The notes under the pieces: generated by a model
Database searches by the model: none
Seen by the model: the letters and a program-made list of their open reading frames with translations, nothing else
What the model was told of the DNA's origin: nothing
Shown: positions 1 through 7,974 of the stretch, piece after piece
Position numbering within the stretch: position 1 is the first letter of the stretch
How the letters are laid out: each line of letters starts with the position of its first letter
Made by a program: the position numbers and the translations under genes
From: Azospirillum sp. TSO35-2
GTDB lineage: Bacteria > Pseudomonadota > Alphaproteobacteria > Azospirillales > Azospirillaceae
Assembly (NCBI RefSeq): GCF_003116095.1
Contig: NZ_LGRA01000021.1
Span: 1,617,986-1,681,985, forward strand
Length of the DNA: 64,000 nt
Reading direction: 5' to 3'

Positions 1-1085
1 AGGTTGGACTGGTTCTGCCCGCCATCGAACAGCGGCAGGCTCAATTGGGGGACGAACTGCCAGGCACCGCTGGCTGCCGTGAACAACGAACCCAGTTCCT
101 TCGAAGCGACGCCTCCCGTCGCCGTCAGGCGGATCGATGGGAAGAAGGCTGCCCTTGCGGCGCCGATCTGAGCGTTGGCGGCCATCAGCCGCTGTTCCGC
201 CGCCATGATGTCCGGGCGCGCCATCAGCAGGTCCGACGGCAGGCCCGGCTCCACCGGCCCCCAGCCGGCGGCGAAAGCGTCGGACCCGAAAGCCGGTCCC
301 GACGGCAGATCCTTCCCGGTGCCTTCGCCATCGCTGTAACCCGTCAGCAGGGACAACTGGTTCATGGCACGTTCATGGATCAGCGTCTGTTCGATCAGGT
401 CCGCCTCGGCCGAAGCGGTCAGGGTTCTTGCCTGCTGCAGTTCCAGCGGCGAGGAGGCGCCGACCACAAGCCGCCGGGCCATCAGGTCGGCTCCGGCTTT
501 CCGCGATGCGACGGCGCGTTGGGCGACGGCGGCGCGGGCGGCGGCGGCACGTTCGATCACATAGGCGCGCGCCACCTCGGCCATCAGGCTGACGCGGGCC
601 GTCCGCTGCGCTTGCTCCGTCGCCAGATAGTCGTGCAGGGCCACATCGGAGAGGCTCTTCGCCTTGCCGAAGAAATCCAATTCATAGGACGATATCGCCA
701 GCCCGGCCGTGTAGACGGCCCGCTTGCGCGGCACGGGGTTTATACCCGGCGCCTCGAGGGAGACGGTGGGAAGACGGGCCGCGGACTGGATGCCGTTCAA
801 AGCCCGCGCCTCCTCGACCCGCGCGACAGCCATCTTCAGGTCAAGGTTGTGGTCCAGCGCGGCCGCAAGAAGACGCTCCAGCCGCGGATCCGGATGCTGA
901 GCGCACCGAGGAGACGAGGCCGCCGCCGTCGCTTTCGGCTTCGTCTCCGACGTCCCGTAGCGTGCTGGGATCGGTGCGATCGGGCGCTCATAATGCTGCG
1001 CCAAAGAACAGCCGGTCAGAAACGTAGCCCCGCAGAGAATCGCGAGGAGAGCCGGACAGCGGAGCGCGTTGCGGCGGGCGGTCAC
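1..1085 (-). CDS. RND/ABC-type outer membrane efflux lipoprotein (NodT/TolC family), 3' end outside window
   Basis: This is the outer-membrane channel of a tripartite exporter. I translated it from a GTG start whose bases overlap the TGA of the adaptor gene (GTGA), with AGGAG about 10 nt upstream. The N-terminus is a lipoprotein signal with lipobox LTGC and the lipidated Cys at residue 26. It continues with the typical outer-membrane-factor pattern: HNLDLKMAVARVEEARA, then SYELDFFGKAKSL, then a second repeat with RPDIMAAEQRLMAANAQIGAARAAFFPSI. The reading frame is open to the first base of the window, so the C-terminus is not seen. It is the last visible gene of an operon running from 3962 downward. 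The substrate is unknown. Confidence 0.88.
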   Translation of the reverse strand, partial: MTARRNALRCPALLAILCGATFLTGCSLAQHYERPIAPIPARYGTSETKPKATAAASSPRCAQHPDPRLERLLAAALDHNLDLKMAVARVEEARALNGIQSAARLPTVSLEAPGINPVPRKRAVYTAGLAISSYELDFFGKAKSLSDVALHDYLATEQAQRTARVSLMAEVARAYVIERAAAARAAVAQRAVASRKAGADLMARRLVVGASSPLELQQARTLTASAEADLIEQTLIHERAMNQLSLLTGYSDGEGTGKDLPSGPAFGSDAFAAGWGPVEPGLPSDLLMARPDIMAAEQRLMAANAQIGAARAAFFPSIRLTATGGVASKELGSLFTAASGAWQFVPQLSLPLFDGGQNQSN

Positions 1086-2089
1086 GGCCGCATCTCCTGC
1101 CCGCTCGGGGGCACGACCTTGCCCGTCCCCGCTCCGGCCAAGTGCAGCGGCGCCAGGAACTTCGCCAGACCACGCTGGCCGATCAGATAGTGCCGGTCGG
1201 CGCGCGACGGCAGCGAAACGATGACCTCCACCACGCGCTCGTCGACACGCTGCTGGGCATCGCTCGGGTCGAGCTTGCGCTGTCCAAGGATTTGGCCGAC
1301 CCGCAGAACCTCACCGGATAGCGGCTCAGAACTGCTGTCGAACTGAATGATCACGGGTTGCCCGGAAGCGACCTGCCCCATCAGGCGTTCCTCGACGTCG
1401 ACACGAAAGATGAAGCGTTCGTTGGGCACCAGCGTGAACAAGGTCGAGACATTGAGGGTGGAGGCGCCACTGCCGGGACGGGCCTGCAGCCGGACGATGC
1501 GTCCATCGACGGGTGCCCGGATTTGCCGTTGCGCGATCTCCATCTCCGCAGATGCGACCCGCGCACGGGCAAGACGAACGGCTGCGTCATGCGCGGTCAG
1601 GTCGGCCTCGGCCTCTTCAAGGCGGCTTTGCGCCTCATCGACCAGCTTCGCAGCTTCGGCACCGTCACGGCGCAGGCGGTCGAGGCGATTGCGCTCCCGT
1701 CGGGCCGCGGCGGCGCGGACCCGCAGGGCAGCTCCGCGCGCCACGGTCTCGGCGAGAGCAGCCTTGACCTCTTCCAGAGTGGCACGGGCCGCCCGGACGT
1801 CCTGGCGGGCCAGCAAGTCGCCGGATCGCACGTCTGCACCTTCCGCCACCAAGACGTCGGTGATCACACCGTCCCGCTGGGCGGCAATCTGGATCATTCC
1901 GCCTTCGACATCGACGCGCCCGCGCCCGGCGGCCACCACCGGCATGCCGACGGACAGAATTTCGCCGTTGCCGGACGTTTCGGGTTGCGACTGGTCCGTC
2001 ATCCCCCCCGCGGAGTACACCACCCCCATGGTCGAACCGATGACCGTCAACACCACTCCAGCCAGAATGACTTTCCTAAAGGGCGGCAT
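1082..2089 (-). CDS. HlyD/DevB-family periplasmic membrane fusion protein
   Basis: About 335 residues, the adaptor that links an inner-membrane ABC exporter to an outer-membrane channel. It has one N-terminal membrane anchor (about residues 6-27), a first lipoyl half (GVITDVLVAEGADVRSGD), a long Ala/Arg/Glu-rich alpha-helical hairpin, the second lipoyl half (RAPVDGRIVRLQARPG) and a beta-barrel with FIFRVDVEERLMGQVASGQP. I chose the ATG at 2089 because it begins MPPFRK directly before the membrane anchor. An earlier in-frame ATG at 2179 would add 30 residues lying inside the ATPase gene. It overlaps the ATPase gene by 14 nt and the outer-membrane factor by 4 nt, so translation is probably coupled. 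It is closest in layout to DevB of cyanobacterial DevBCA exporters. Confidence 0.87.
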   Translation of the reverse strand: MPPFRKVILAGVVLTVIGSTMGVVYSAGGMTDQSQPETSGNGEILSVGMPVVAAGRGRVDVEGGMIQIAAQRDGVITDVLVAEGADVRSGDLLARQDVRAARATLEEVKAALAETVARGAALRVRAAAARRERNRLDRLRRDGAEAAKLVDEAQSRLEEAEADLTAHDAAVRLARARVASAEMEIAQRQIRAPVDGRIVRLQARPGSGASTLNVSTLFTLVPNERFIFRVDVEERLMGQVASGQPVIIQFDSSSEPLSGEVLRVGQILGQRKLDPSDAQQRVDERVVEVIVSLPSRADRHYLIGQRGLAKFLAPLHLAGAGTGKVVPPSGQEMRP

Positions 2090-2825
2090 GGTCGGAAACC
2101 TGTGAAAATGGGTCGTCGCCGTGCGGCCGCTCGTCAGCCTGGATGCGACCGTCATCAATGGTGATGATGCGATCGGCATGGGGAATCAGACGGGCGTCAT
2201 GGGTGACGCACAACACCATGGCCCGGTGGCGATGGGCGTAGCGGCGCAGGATGATGGTGACCAAGTCGCCGTTGTACCGGTCGAGCGCCGATGTCGGCTC
2301 GTCGGCGAACAGCACGGTGGGACGCTTCACCAGCGCCCGGGCGATGGCGACCCGCTGCTTTTCACCACCCGACAGCGCCGCCGGTTTCAGATGGGCACGG
2401 TCGTCCAGCCCGACATCCTTCAGCGCCTGCCACGCCCGTGCATCCAAGTCCACCGCCTGGGTTCCAGTCATCTGCAGGACGAGACGAACCTGATCAAGCG
2501 CACTGAGGGCAGCGAAAAGATTGGGGCTTTGAAAGATGAAGCCGCAATGGCGCAGGCGGATGTCGGTCAGATCGCTTTCGCCAAGGCCGCTAATGGGGAA
2601 GCCGAGAAGGCTGACCGAGCCCCGATCAGGACGCGACAGCCCGGCCAATATCGCCATCAACGTTGATTTGCCGGAACCGGACGGCCCCATCAGCAGGGTC
2701 AACTCGCCGCACCGTGCCGTCAGGTCGATCCCCTTGAGAATGTCCATCCATCTGGCACCATTGCGGTAGGATTTGTACAGTCCCCGAGCGCAAAGCACCG
2801 GTGTGTCTATAGAAGCAAGCATCAT
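2076..2825 (-). CDS. ABC exporter ATP-binding protein (DevA/LolD/MacB-type)
   Basis: 249 residues, a single nucleotide-binding domain. Visible motifs in order are Walker A GPSGSGKST, Q-loop FQSPNLF, signature LSGGEKQRVAIARAL, Walker B VLFADEPTSALD and the H-loop VTHD. The short MacB/LolD/DevA-type domain with no membrane segment fits export rather than import. It lies 9 nt after the permease gene and overlaps the adaptor gene. No binding-protein gene is near, again pointing to export. The family includes transporters for glycolipids, lipoproteins and macrolides. The sequence alone does not tell which applies here. Confidence 0.92.
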   Translation of the reverse strand: MMLASIDTPVLCARGLYKSYRNGARWMDILKGIDLTARCGELTLLMGPSGSGKSTLMAILAGLSRPDRGSVSLLGFPISGLGESDLTDIRLRHCGFIFQSPNLFAALSALDQVRLVLQMTGTQAVDLDARAWQALKDVGLDDRAHLKPAALSGGEKQRVAIARALVKRPTVLFADEPTSALDRYNGDLVTIILRRYAHRHRAMVLCVTHDARLIPHADRIITIDDGRIQADERPHGDDPFSQVSDHAAL

Positions 2826-2834
2826 ATGGTGTCC

Positions 2835-3962
2835 TTATCGCAGCAGGTCGGCCGGCTCGCTGCGGTACAGAACCGACAGCGCGAGCAGTCCTGAGACGCT
2901 GGCGATCACCGTGACGAGCAGGCTGGTGACTGTGCAGAGCCACATGCTCATCACCAGGGGAATGCTCAGGAACCAGGCCACGCCATAGAGGGCGGCGGCC
3001 ATGGCAAACATCGCGGCATTGCCCGCCAGAGCCACCCACAGGGATTGCTCCAGCACGATCCCTCGCAGTTGGCCGACCCGAACACCCAGGGCTCGCAGGG
3101 CGGCATATTCCTTTATCGAGGCGATCACCGCCCCGCGCAGGGTCTGGCCGGTCACTCCGGCTCCGACCAGCAGAGCCAGCAGCATCGAGAAGCCGAAGGA
3201 GGTGCCGGCTCCGGAATCCTCCAGCCAAAACAGTGCGGATATCCACCTCAACTGCTCGGGTGTGGCGACGCTGTAGCTCTTGGAAGGTGCGGCAGCTTCA
3301 AGCTCCTCGCGAACGGTGCCGACATCGAAATGTGGGTCCAGCTTCAACAGGAAATAGGGCGGCCCGCTGATGCCCGGGTCCATGGTGATCTGCCGCAATG
3401 ACGAGGGCGAGGCGAAGACCAGCGGCATCAGGTTGCTGCGAAAGCCATGGACGAGTCCACCGATCGTCACACGCTTTCCAGCGATCTCCGCCGTGCCACC
3501 GACCTGCGCGCCCAGCTTTGCCGCGTCGGCTTCGTCCACCAGCACGGTGTCGGGATTAGACAGGAGCGCCAGCGCCTCCGCCGAGAAGCCTTCAAGTCCG
3601 CCGAGCGCGCCCTGCTGGAGCGGAACTCCGACGACCATGACGCTCTGACGGGCCCCGTCCCCCGTCTTCCAGTCGACGTAGCTCATTCCCATCTCGCGCA
3701 CGTCGAGGACGGCCGGGTGCGACCAGAACAATCCCTCGCTGCGGGCTGGAACGCTGGTCGACTGGTCCCAACTGCGGATATTCGCGGCTGTGACCCACAG
3801 ATCCGCTTTCGAGCGGGTCACCGGCAGGGTGAAGGCGTCGAGCTGCCCCAGCAGCAGTCCGACCTGTATCAGGATCAGCAGGCCGGAGAAGGCCAGGGTA
3901 AGGATCGCCGCGGCGAAACGTTTCCATTCATGTACGAGCGTTTGTCGGGCGAGCGAAACCAT
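2835..3962 (-). CDS. ABC exporter permease (DevC/FtsX-like)
   Basis: 375 residues with the MacB/FtsX topology. There is an N-terminal membrane helix at about 18-38, a large extracytoplasmic domain (about 40-260), and three C-terminal helices, around SMLLALLVGAGVTGQTL, SLWVALAGNAAMFAMAAALYG and VTSLLVTVIASVSGLLALS. The N-terminus LVHEWKRFAAAILTLAFSG is typical of DevC-type permeases. It is the first gene of the minus-strand exporter operon. The 250-nt gap to the divergent gene at 4213 must hold both promoters, but I see no clear sigma-70 match in it. Confidence 0.87.
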   Translation of the reverse strand: MVSLARQTLVHEWKRFAAAILTLAFSGLLILIQVGLLLGQLDAFTLPVTRSKADLWVTAANIRSWDQSTSVPARSEGLFWSHPAVLDVREMGMSYVDWKTGDGARQSVMVVGVPLQQGALGGLEGFSAEALALLSNPDTVLVDEADAAKLGAQVGGTAEIAGKRVTIGGLVHGFRSNLMPLVFASPSSLRQITMDPGISGPPYFLLKLDPHFDVGTVREELEAAAPSKSYSVATPEQLRWISALFWLEDSGAGTSFGFSMLLALLVGAGVTGQTLRGAVIASIKEYAALRALGVRVGQLRGIVLEQSLWVALAGNAAMFAMAAALYGVAWFLSIPLVMSMWLCTVTSLLVTVIASVSGLLALSVLYRSEPADLLR

Positions 3963-4212
3963 CGAAGAGCCTTTCCACGCGATGCGCGGAAAGGACGTGG
4001 CAGCGCGCTGTCAAGAGGCGGTTGGGCAATTGTGGAGATTGTACAGAGACGCAAGGCTGCCCCCGCCGACAGGCTGGTGAAATCCGGACACCGACCCGGC
4101 ATCAACGGACGCTCCATGCAATCTGCACAAAGCAGTGAGACATCGTCGGCCGGCCGCCGTCGCTCGAATACGACGCCGCGCCAACCTCTCACTGCCGAAG
4201 GTTCATTCGGAT

Positions 4213-5367
4213 ATGACGACTGTTCTTCTGACCGGCGCCACCGGCTTCATCGGCGGTGCGGTGCTCGCTCACGGCCTCGACAGCCATCCAGATATTCGAT
4301 GGGTCTGCCTTGTCCGGGGAAGCGGTGCGGCCCAGGCGCATGACCGGTTGCTGGAAAACCTGTCCCGCTTCATGGAGGCCGATGCGGCCCGTCGGGCGAT
4401 CCAGCGCGTCGAGATCGTCGTCGGCGACATCACCGCCCCGCCGAGCCTGGAGGACCGCCGCCTGGATGCGGTGACCCACATTCTGCATCTTGCCGCCGAC
4501 ACCTCCTTCCGGGCGGAGGAGCACTGCCGTCGTGTCAATGTCGAGGGGACCCGCGCTCTGGCGGAGCGGGCCCGACGCATGCCGCATCTCAGCCGCTTCC
4601 TTTACGGTGGCACCGCCATGATCTGCGGTGGAAACCCGCCGCCGCTGGTTCGGGAATCCGATCCGCCCGCCCCGGCAGCCGAGCACATCGTCCCGTACAC
4701 CCGGACCAAGGCAACGACCGAGGCGATGCTGCGGCATGAATTCGCCGATCTTCCCGTCATCATGGTGCGCCCGTCGATCGTCACCGGTCACCGGACGCTC
4801 GGCTGCATCCCCAGCAGCAGTATTTTCTGGATGTTCCGTGCCGGCGACCGGCTGCGTCTGGTGGCGGGCGAACTGTCCGGGGGCATCGACGTTGTTCCGG
4901 TCGACTGGACGGCGGAAGTGCTGGTCGGGCTGCTGGTGAAGCCGGAGCTGGCATACGACAGCTATCACCTGTCCGCCGGAATGAGAAAGCGCACGACCTG
5001 GGGCGACCTCGCGGCTGCCTTCGAGCGGTGCGATCCGCAGGGTGGTTCCCGCAATTACAGCAACTTCAGTGCCGGTGACTGGAGACTGCTCCGCGCGCGC
5101 TTCCAAATGGCTTTTGGCCTCAACGGTCCGTTGCAGATCGCCATGCTGCGGGCGATGCGCTCCTATTATCAGTTCAGCACGCTCGGCGTCGCCTTCGACA
5201 ACGACCGTCTGGTCACTGAAGGCTTCGCGCTGCCACCCACGCTGGCGGACTATCTGCCTGCCTGCCTGTCGGCCCCGAGCGGACTGTCGATCATCGACCA
5301 ATTCGCCGACGACCTCGGCATGTTCGACGGGGTGTCTGAAAGCTTGAGCAACCCGGTGGCGGCATGA
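4213..5367 (+). CDS. Extended SDR / thioester-reductase-like NAD(P)-dependent oxidoreductase
   Basis: 384 residues. The N-terminal Rossmann motif is TGATGFIGGAVLAHGL. It is followed by HLAADTSFRAEEHCRRVNVEGT and the catalytic-type tyrosine and lysine in YTRTKATTE. This is the pattern of the thioester-reductase (male-sterility) branch of extended SDRs, which reduce carrier- or CoA-bound acyl groups or modify sugars or sterols. It stands alone, without an adenylation or carrier domain. The ATG at 4213 is favoured because the Rossmann strand starts at residue 3. An upstream in-frame start at 4135 would add a basic unstructured leader. Its stop overlaps the start of the SMR gene (ATGA). Substrate unknown. 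Confidence 0.8.
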   Translation: MTTVLLTGATGFIGGAVLAHGLDSHPDIRWVCLVRGSGAAQAHDRLLENLSRFMEADAARRAIQRVEIVVGDITAPPSLEDRRLDAVTHILHLAADTSFRAEEHCRRVNVEGTRALAERARRMPHLSRFLYGGTAMICGGNPPPLVRESDPPAPAAEHIVPYTRTKATTEAMLRHEFADLPVIMVRPSIVTGHRTLGCIPSSSIFWMFRAGDRLRLVAGELSGGIDVVPVDWTAEVLVGLLVKPELAYDSYHLSAGMRKRTTWGDLAAAFERCDPQGGSRNYSNFSAGDWRLLRARFQMAFGLNGPLQIAMLRAMRSYYQFSTLGVAFDNDRLVTEGFALPPTLADYLPACLSAPSGLSIIDQFADDLGMFDGVSESLSNPVAA

Positions 5368-5705
5368 CGGCGGCGCTCGGTTACGGCCTGCTCGCCCTGG
5401 CGATCCTTGCGGAGATCAGCGCCACGATCTCGCTGAAGGCTTCGGATGGCATGACCAGGGTCGGCCCGATGATGGTCGTGGTGATCGGCTACGCCCTGTC
5501 CTTCTGGCTGCTGTCGGTTTCACTCCAGCGTTTTCCGGTCTCGTTCGTCTATTCGGTCTGGGCGGGATTCGGCATGGCTGGCGCCGCCGTGGGCGGTTGG
5601 TGGCTGTTCGGCGAGGCGTTGGCCATGCCTGCCCTTGTCGGAATGGGCCTTATCGCTCTTGGCGTGCTCATCCTTGCGAGCGCAATGGGGTCGCCCGCAG
5701 CCTGA
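5364..5705 (+). CDS. Small multidrug resistance (SMR/EmrE-like) transporter
   Basis: 113 residues forming four membrane helices, the standard SMR length. The first helix carries the conserved glutamate in LAEISATISLKAS, equivalent to EmrE Glu14, which couples proton and substrate binding. Helix 3 has SFVYSVWAGFGMAG, typical of the family. Translation is coupled to the preceding SDR gene by a 4-nt ATGA overlap, suggesting the pair handles one lipophilic or cationic product. It could equally be a guanidinium (Gdx) or polyamine-type SMR, which sequence alone does not exclude. Confidence 0.9.
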   Translation: MTAALGYGLLALAILAEISATISLKASDGMTRVGPMMVVVIGYALSFWLLSVSLQRFPVSFVYSVWAGFGMAGAAVGGWWLFGEALAMPALVGMGLIALGVLILASAMGSPAA

Positions 5706-5825
5706 CCGCAACCGCCCCACGTCCATCACTCCCGATCCGCCGCCGCCCATCCAGCAGGCCCTGCCGCTGACCTGACCCACGTGACGGGGGGCGATGCGGA
5801 TGAGGGCAAACAGGCCCCCATCACC

Positions 5826-7244
5826 ATGTTCGAAACCATCGCCTCTCCATTGCCGCCAAAGCCGGCGGACACCCTTGATTCACCGGCGCAAGCCCGGTCA
5901 TCCGGATGGAGGCCAGGATGGGGGATCCTGCTGTGGGGCCTCTTGACGGTCGTCATTTCGATCATCGGTGTGTTTCAACCGCACCGATGCATCTCCTGGA
6001 TCTATCGTCAGGCTCTTGACGCTTGGGTGACCGCCTCCCCACTCTATGCACCGGGCTTGCATGGATTTCTCTATCTGCCGACCGGTGCACTGATTTACGG
6101 GCCGTTCGCCCTCATTCCGCAGCCGCTGGACAGCTACATCTGGCGGCTTTTCCTGTCGGTCGCCCTTGTGGCCGCGGTACGCCGCTATACGGCGATGCTG
6201 ATCCCGGGGACCGGGCTTGCCGCTGCCGGCACGGTTCTAGCCCTTGCCATCCCGGCGGCCGCGATCGACCTGCTGCGAGGGCAGATGACCTTGCTGATGA
6301 TCGCCGTCCTGCTTGTGGCAACCGTCGAGGCCGCAGCCGGCCGGAACCGGCGTGCCGGTCTCTTGCTGGCGCTGTCGGTTGTCGTGAAGCCGTTGGCCCT
6401 GATACCCGCCATGCTGATCCTCGTTGCCGTTCCGCATGCGGGATTGGGGTTTGTCGCCGGCCTTGCCCTCGGCATTCTGGTCGGCCTGCTCCATCCAGAC
6501 CCGAACTATGCGATCACCCAATGGGTGGCCGTGGTGGAAAAGCTGCGCACCGCCTCCGCTCCTGACACCGGGACTTGGTTCGACGTCGGTGCAGTGTTCA
6601 AACGGCTGGGATGGATCGGACCGTCGGAACAGCTTTTTGCACTGCGCAGTGTCGCGGCCCTTGCGACGCTGATGTTGGCGATGTTGGCGTCCCATCGCTT
6701 CGCGACGAGGATCGCCGTCATCCTCTGCCTTCATCTCGGCGTCTGCTATCTCCTCCTTTGGAACCCGCGTGTCGAGGAAGGATCCTACGTCATGCTTGCG
6801 CTGCTTGCCGGCGGCCAATTCCTCATCGCGTCCCAGACACCGGGCGGGAAGATGCCGGCGGGATTCACCCTGGTCCTGTGTCTGGCATTGGGCACCCACA
6901 TGTATGGAGATTGGGTCTATCGACCAACGGCGACCTGGATCAAACAGTTGATGGCGATGGCCTGGATGCTGACGCTGGCGGGGGCAATTGCCTTCCCGAA
7001 AGCTCTCCTGTCGCGGCTGTCAGCTTTTGGTTGGGCCGCAGTCTATCCATTCCAGGCTTCAGAAAACGGCTCCAGCGCAGGATTGCCATGCTGTCAACTC
7101 GGTCCCGTTGTCGCTGACCACCAGCCGCGGCTTGCCGCGTCGGGCGATCAGGGCGCCGAGTTCACGGGCAACGCGGGCGCCGGACAGCGAGGTGTCGGCC
7201 ACCAGCGCCAGACACTCGCGTGTGAAGTCATCCACCACCGCTAA
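5826..7244 (+). CDS. GT87-type polyprenyl-phosphate-mannose-dependent glycosyltransferase, C-terminus replaced by IS sequence
   Basis: About 472 residues as read, with roughly ten membrane helices. The pattern matches DUF2029/GT87 proteins: LYAPGLHGFLYLPTGALIYG in the first loop, then LLRGQMTLLMIA and LALSVVVKPLALIP. Members transfer mannose or arabinose from a lipid-linked donor on the periplasmic side. Native sequence runs to about residue 415-420. The tail from about 7068 onward is antisense IS3 sequence, so the last 55-60 residues are not original. The start is uncertain: the ATG at 5826 is used, and a GTG at 5781 is in frame but has no good ribosome site. Helices survive, so function may or may not be retained. 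Confidence 0.7.
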   Translation: MFETIASPLPPKPADTLDSPAQARSSGWRPGWGILLWGLLTVVISIIGVFQPHRCISWIYRQALDAWVTASPLYAPGLHGFLYLPTGALIYGPFALIPQPLDSYIWRLFLSVALVAAVRRYTAMLIPGTGLAAAGTVLALAIPAAAIDLLRGQMTLLMIAVLLVATVEAAAGRNRRAGLLLALSVVVKPLALIPAMLILVAVPHAGLGFVAGLALGILVGLLHPDPNYAITQWVAVVEKLRTASAPDTGTWFDVGAVFKRLGWIGPSEQLFALRSVAALATLMLAMLASHRFATRIAVILCLHLGVCYLLLWNPRVEEGSYVMLALLAGGQFLIASQTPGGKMPAGFTLVLCLALGTHMYGDWVYRPTATWIKQLMAMAWMLTLAGAIAFPKALLSRLSAFGWAAVYPFQASENGSSAGLPCCQLGPVVADHQPRLAASGDQGAEFTGNAGAGQRGVGHQRQTLACEVIHHR

Positions 7245-7631
7245 AATCCGGAAGCGCCGACCGTCGCTGAAGCTGTCAGCGACGAAGTCCAGCGACCAGC
7301 GCTGGTTTGGCTCTTGCGCCAGCGCCAGCGGCGCCCGCGTGCCCAAGGCGCGTTTGCGCCCGCCGCGCCGACGCACCTGGAGTTTCTCCTCGGTGTAGAG
7401 CCGGCGCAGCTTCTTCTGGTTCATGGAATGACCCTCGCGGGCCAGCAGCAGATGCAGCCGGCGATAGCCGAAGCGCAGCCGCTCCCGAATGACGGCATAA
7501 TCCGGGCGACGGGAGCGGTAGCGCACCGTCGAGCGATCCGCTCCCAGCACAAGGCACGCCCGCCGCTCGCTCACACCGTGGCTGGCACGGACATGGGCAA
7601 CGGCACTCCGCACAGCCGCGGGCGTCACCAT
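7059..7631 (-). pseudogene. IS3-family transposase OrfB, truncated and frameshifted at the 3' end
   Basis: About 190 residues remain of a normal 280 or so. The HTH_21 region (SERRACLVLGADRSTVRYRS) and the first half of the DDE integrase core are present, with the first catalytic Asp in SLDFVADSF and the second in VSDNGTEL. After NGTEL one base is lost: a neighbouring frame continues with MAILRWS, the expected next motif. The match then ends in chromosomal sequence. The catalytic Glu, about 35 residues further on, is absent, so the protein cannot be an active transposase. It normally begins in the -1 frame relative to OrfA. Confidence 0.88.
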
Positions 7632-7891
7632 TTTTTTGCGGCGACGTCCTTCAGGATGGCGTTGTCCAGCATGGCTTCGGCCAGCAGCTTCTTCAGCCGC
7701 ATGTTCTCCTCCTCGAGCGCCTTCAGCCGCCGGGCTTCGGAAACCTCCAGCCCGCCGTACTTGGCCTTCCAGCTGCAGAAGGTCGCCTCGCTGATCCCAT
7801 GCCGGCGGCACACATCCGCCGTCTTCTGGCCGGCCTCCTGAGCCTTTAGGATGCCGATAATCTGCTCTTCGCTAAACAGGCTGCGTCTCAT
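7625..7891 (-). CDS. IS3-family transposase OrfA
   Basis: 88 residues, full length for OrfA of the IS407-type group. It has a helix-turn-helix (FSEEQIIGILKAQEAGQKTA then CRRHGISEATFCSWKAKYGG) and a leucine-zipper region (LKALEEENMRLKKLLAEAML). OrfA binds the element ends and, through frameshifting, forms the OrfAB transposase. It ends in AAKKW just past the A7 slippage run. The gene itself looks intact, although its partner is truncated. Confidence 0.92.
   Translation of the reverse strand: MRRSLFSEEQIIGILKAQEAGQKTADVCRRHGISEATFCSWKAKYGGLEVSEARRLKALEEENMRLKKLLAEAMLDNAILKDVAAKKW
7631..7637 (-). other. A7 slippery sequence for programmed -1 frameshifting
   Basis: On the minus strand the end of orfA reads GCC GCA AAA AAA TGG TGA. 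Seven consecutive A residues precede the orfA stop, and the -1 frame opens orfB with ATG GTG ACG. This is the classical IS3-family translational slippage signal that makes the OrfAB fusion, so the apparent frame break is programmed rather than a sequencing error. Confidence 0.8.
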
Positions 7892-7974
7892 CCGTCCGTC
7901 TCCTCTCGATGACGGACTCTACCCATTCCTGGAGGAACTTTCCGGTCTCAGGTCACCCACCCGAGAAGTTGAGC

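Larger units (their letters stand above)
7068..7955 (-). mobile_element. Truncated IS3-family (IS407/IS511-like) insertion sequence
   Basis: The orfA/orfB pair joined by a poly-A frameshift site is diagnostic of IS3-family elements. The upstream end lies near 7955, where the minus strand reads TGAGACCGGAAAGTTCC, a plausible terminal repeat. The other end is missing: the orfB product stops matching just after the NGTEL and AILRWS region (about 7068-7110), and glycosyltransferase sequence follows directly. About 250-300 bp, including the distal terminal repeat, are therefore lost. The exact limits are my estimate. Confidence 0.8.

Noticed and set aside
7625-7640. Apparent frameshift error between the two IS open frames
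   Set aside because: The A7 run and overlapping -1 frame are the normal programmed frameshift of IS3-family elements.
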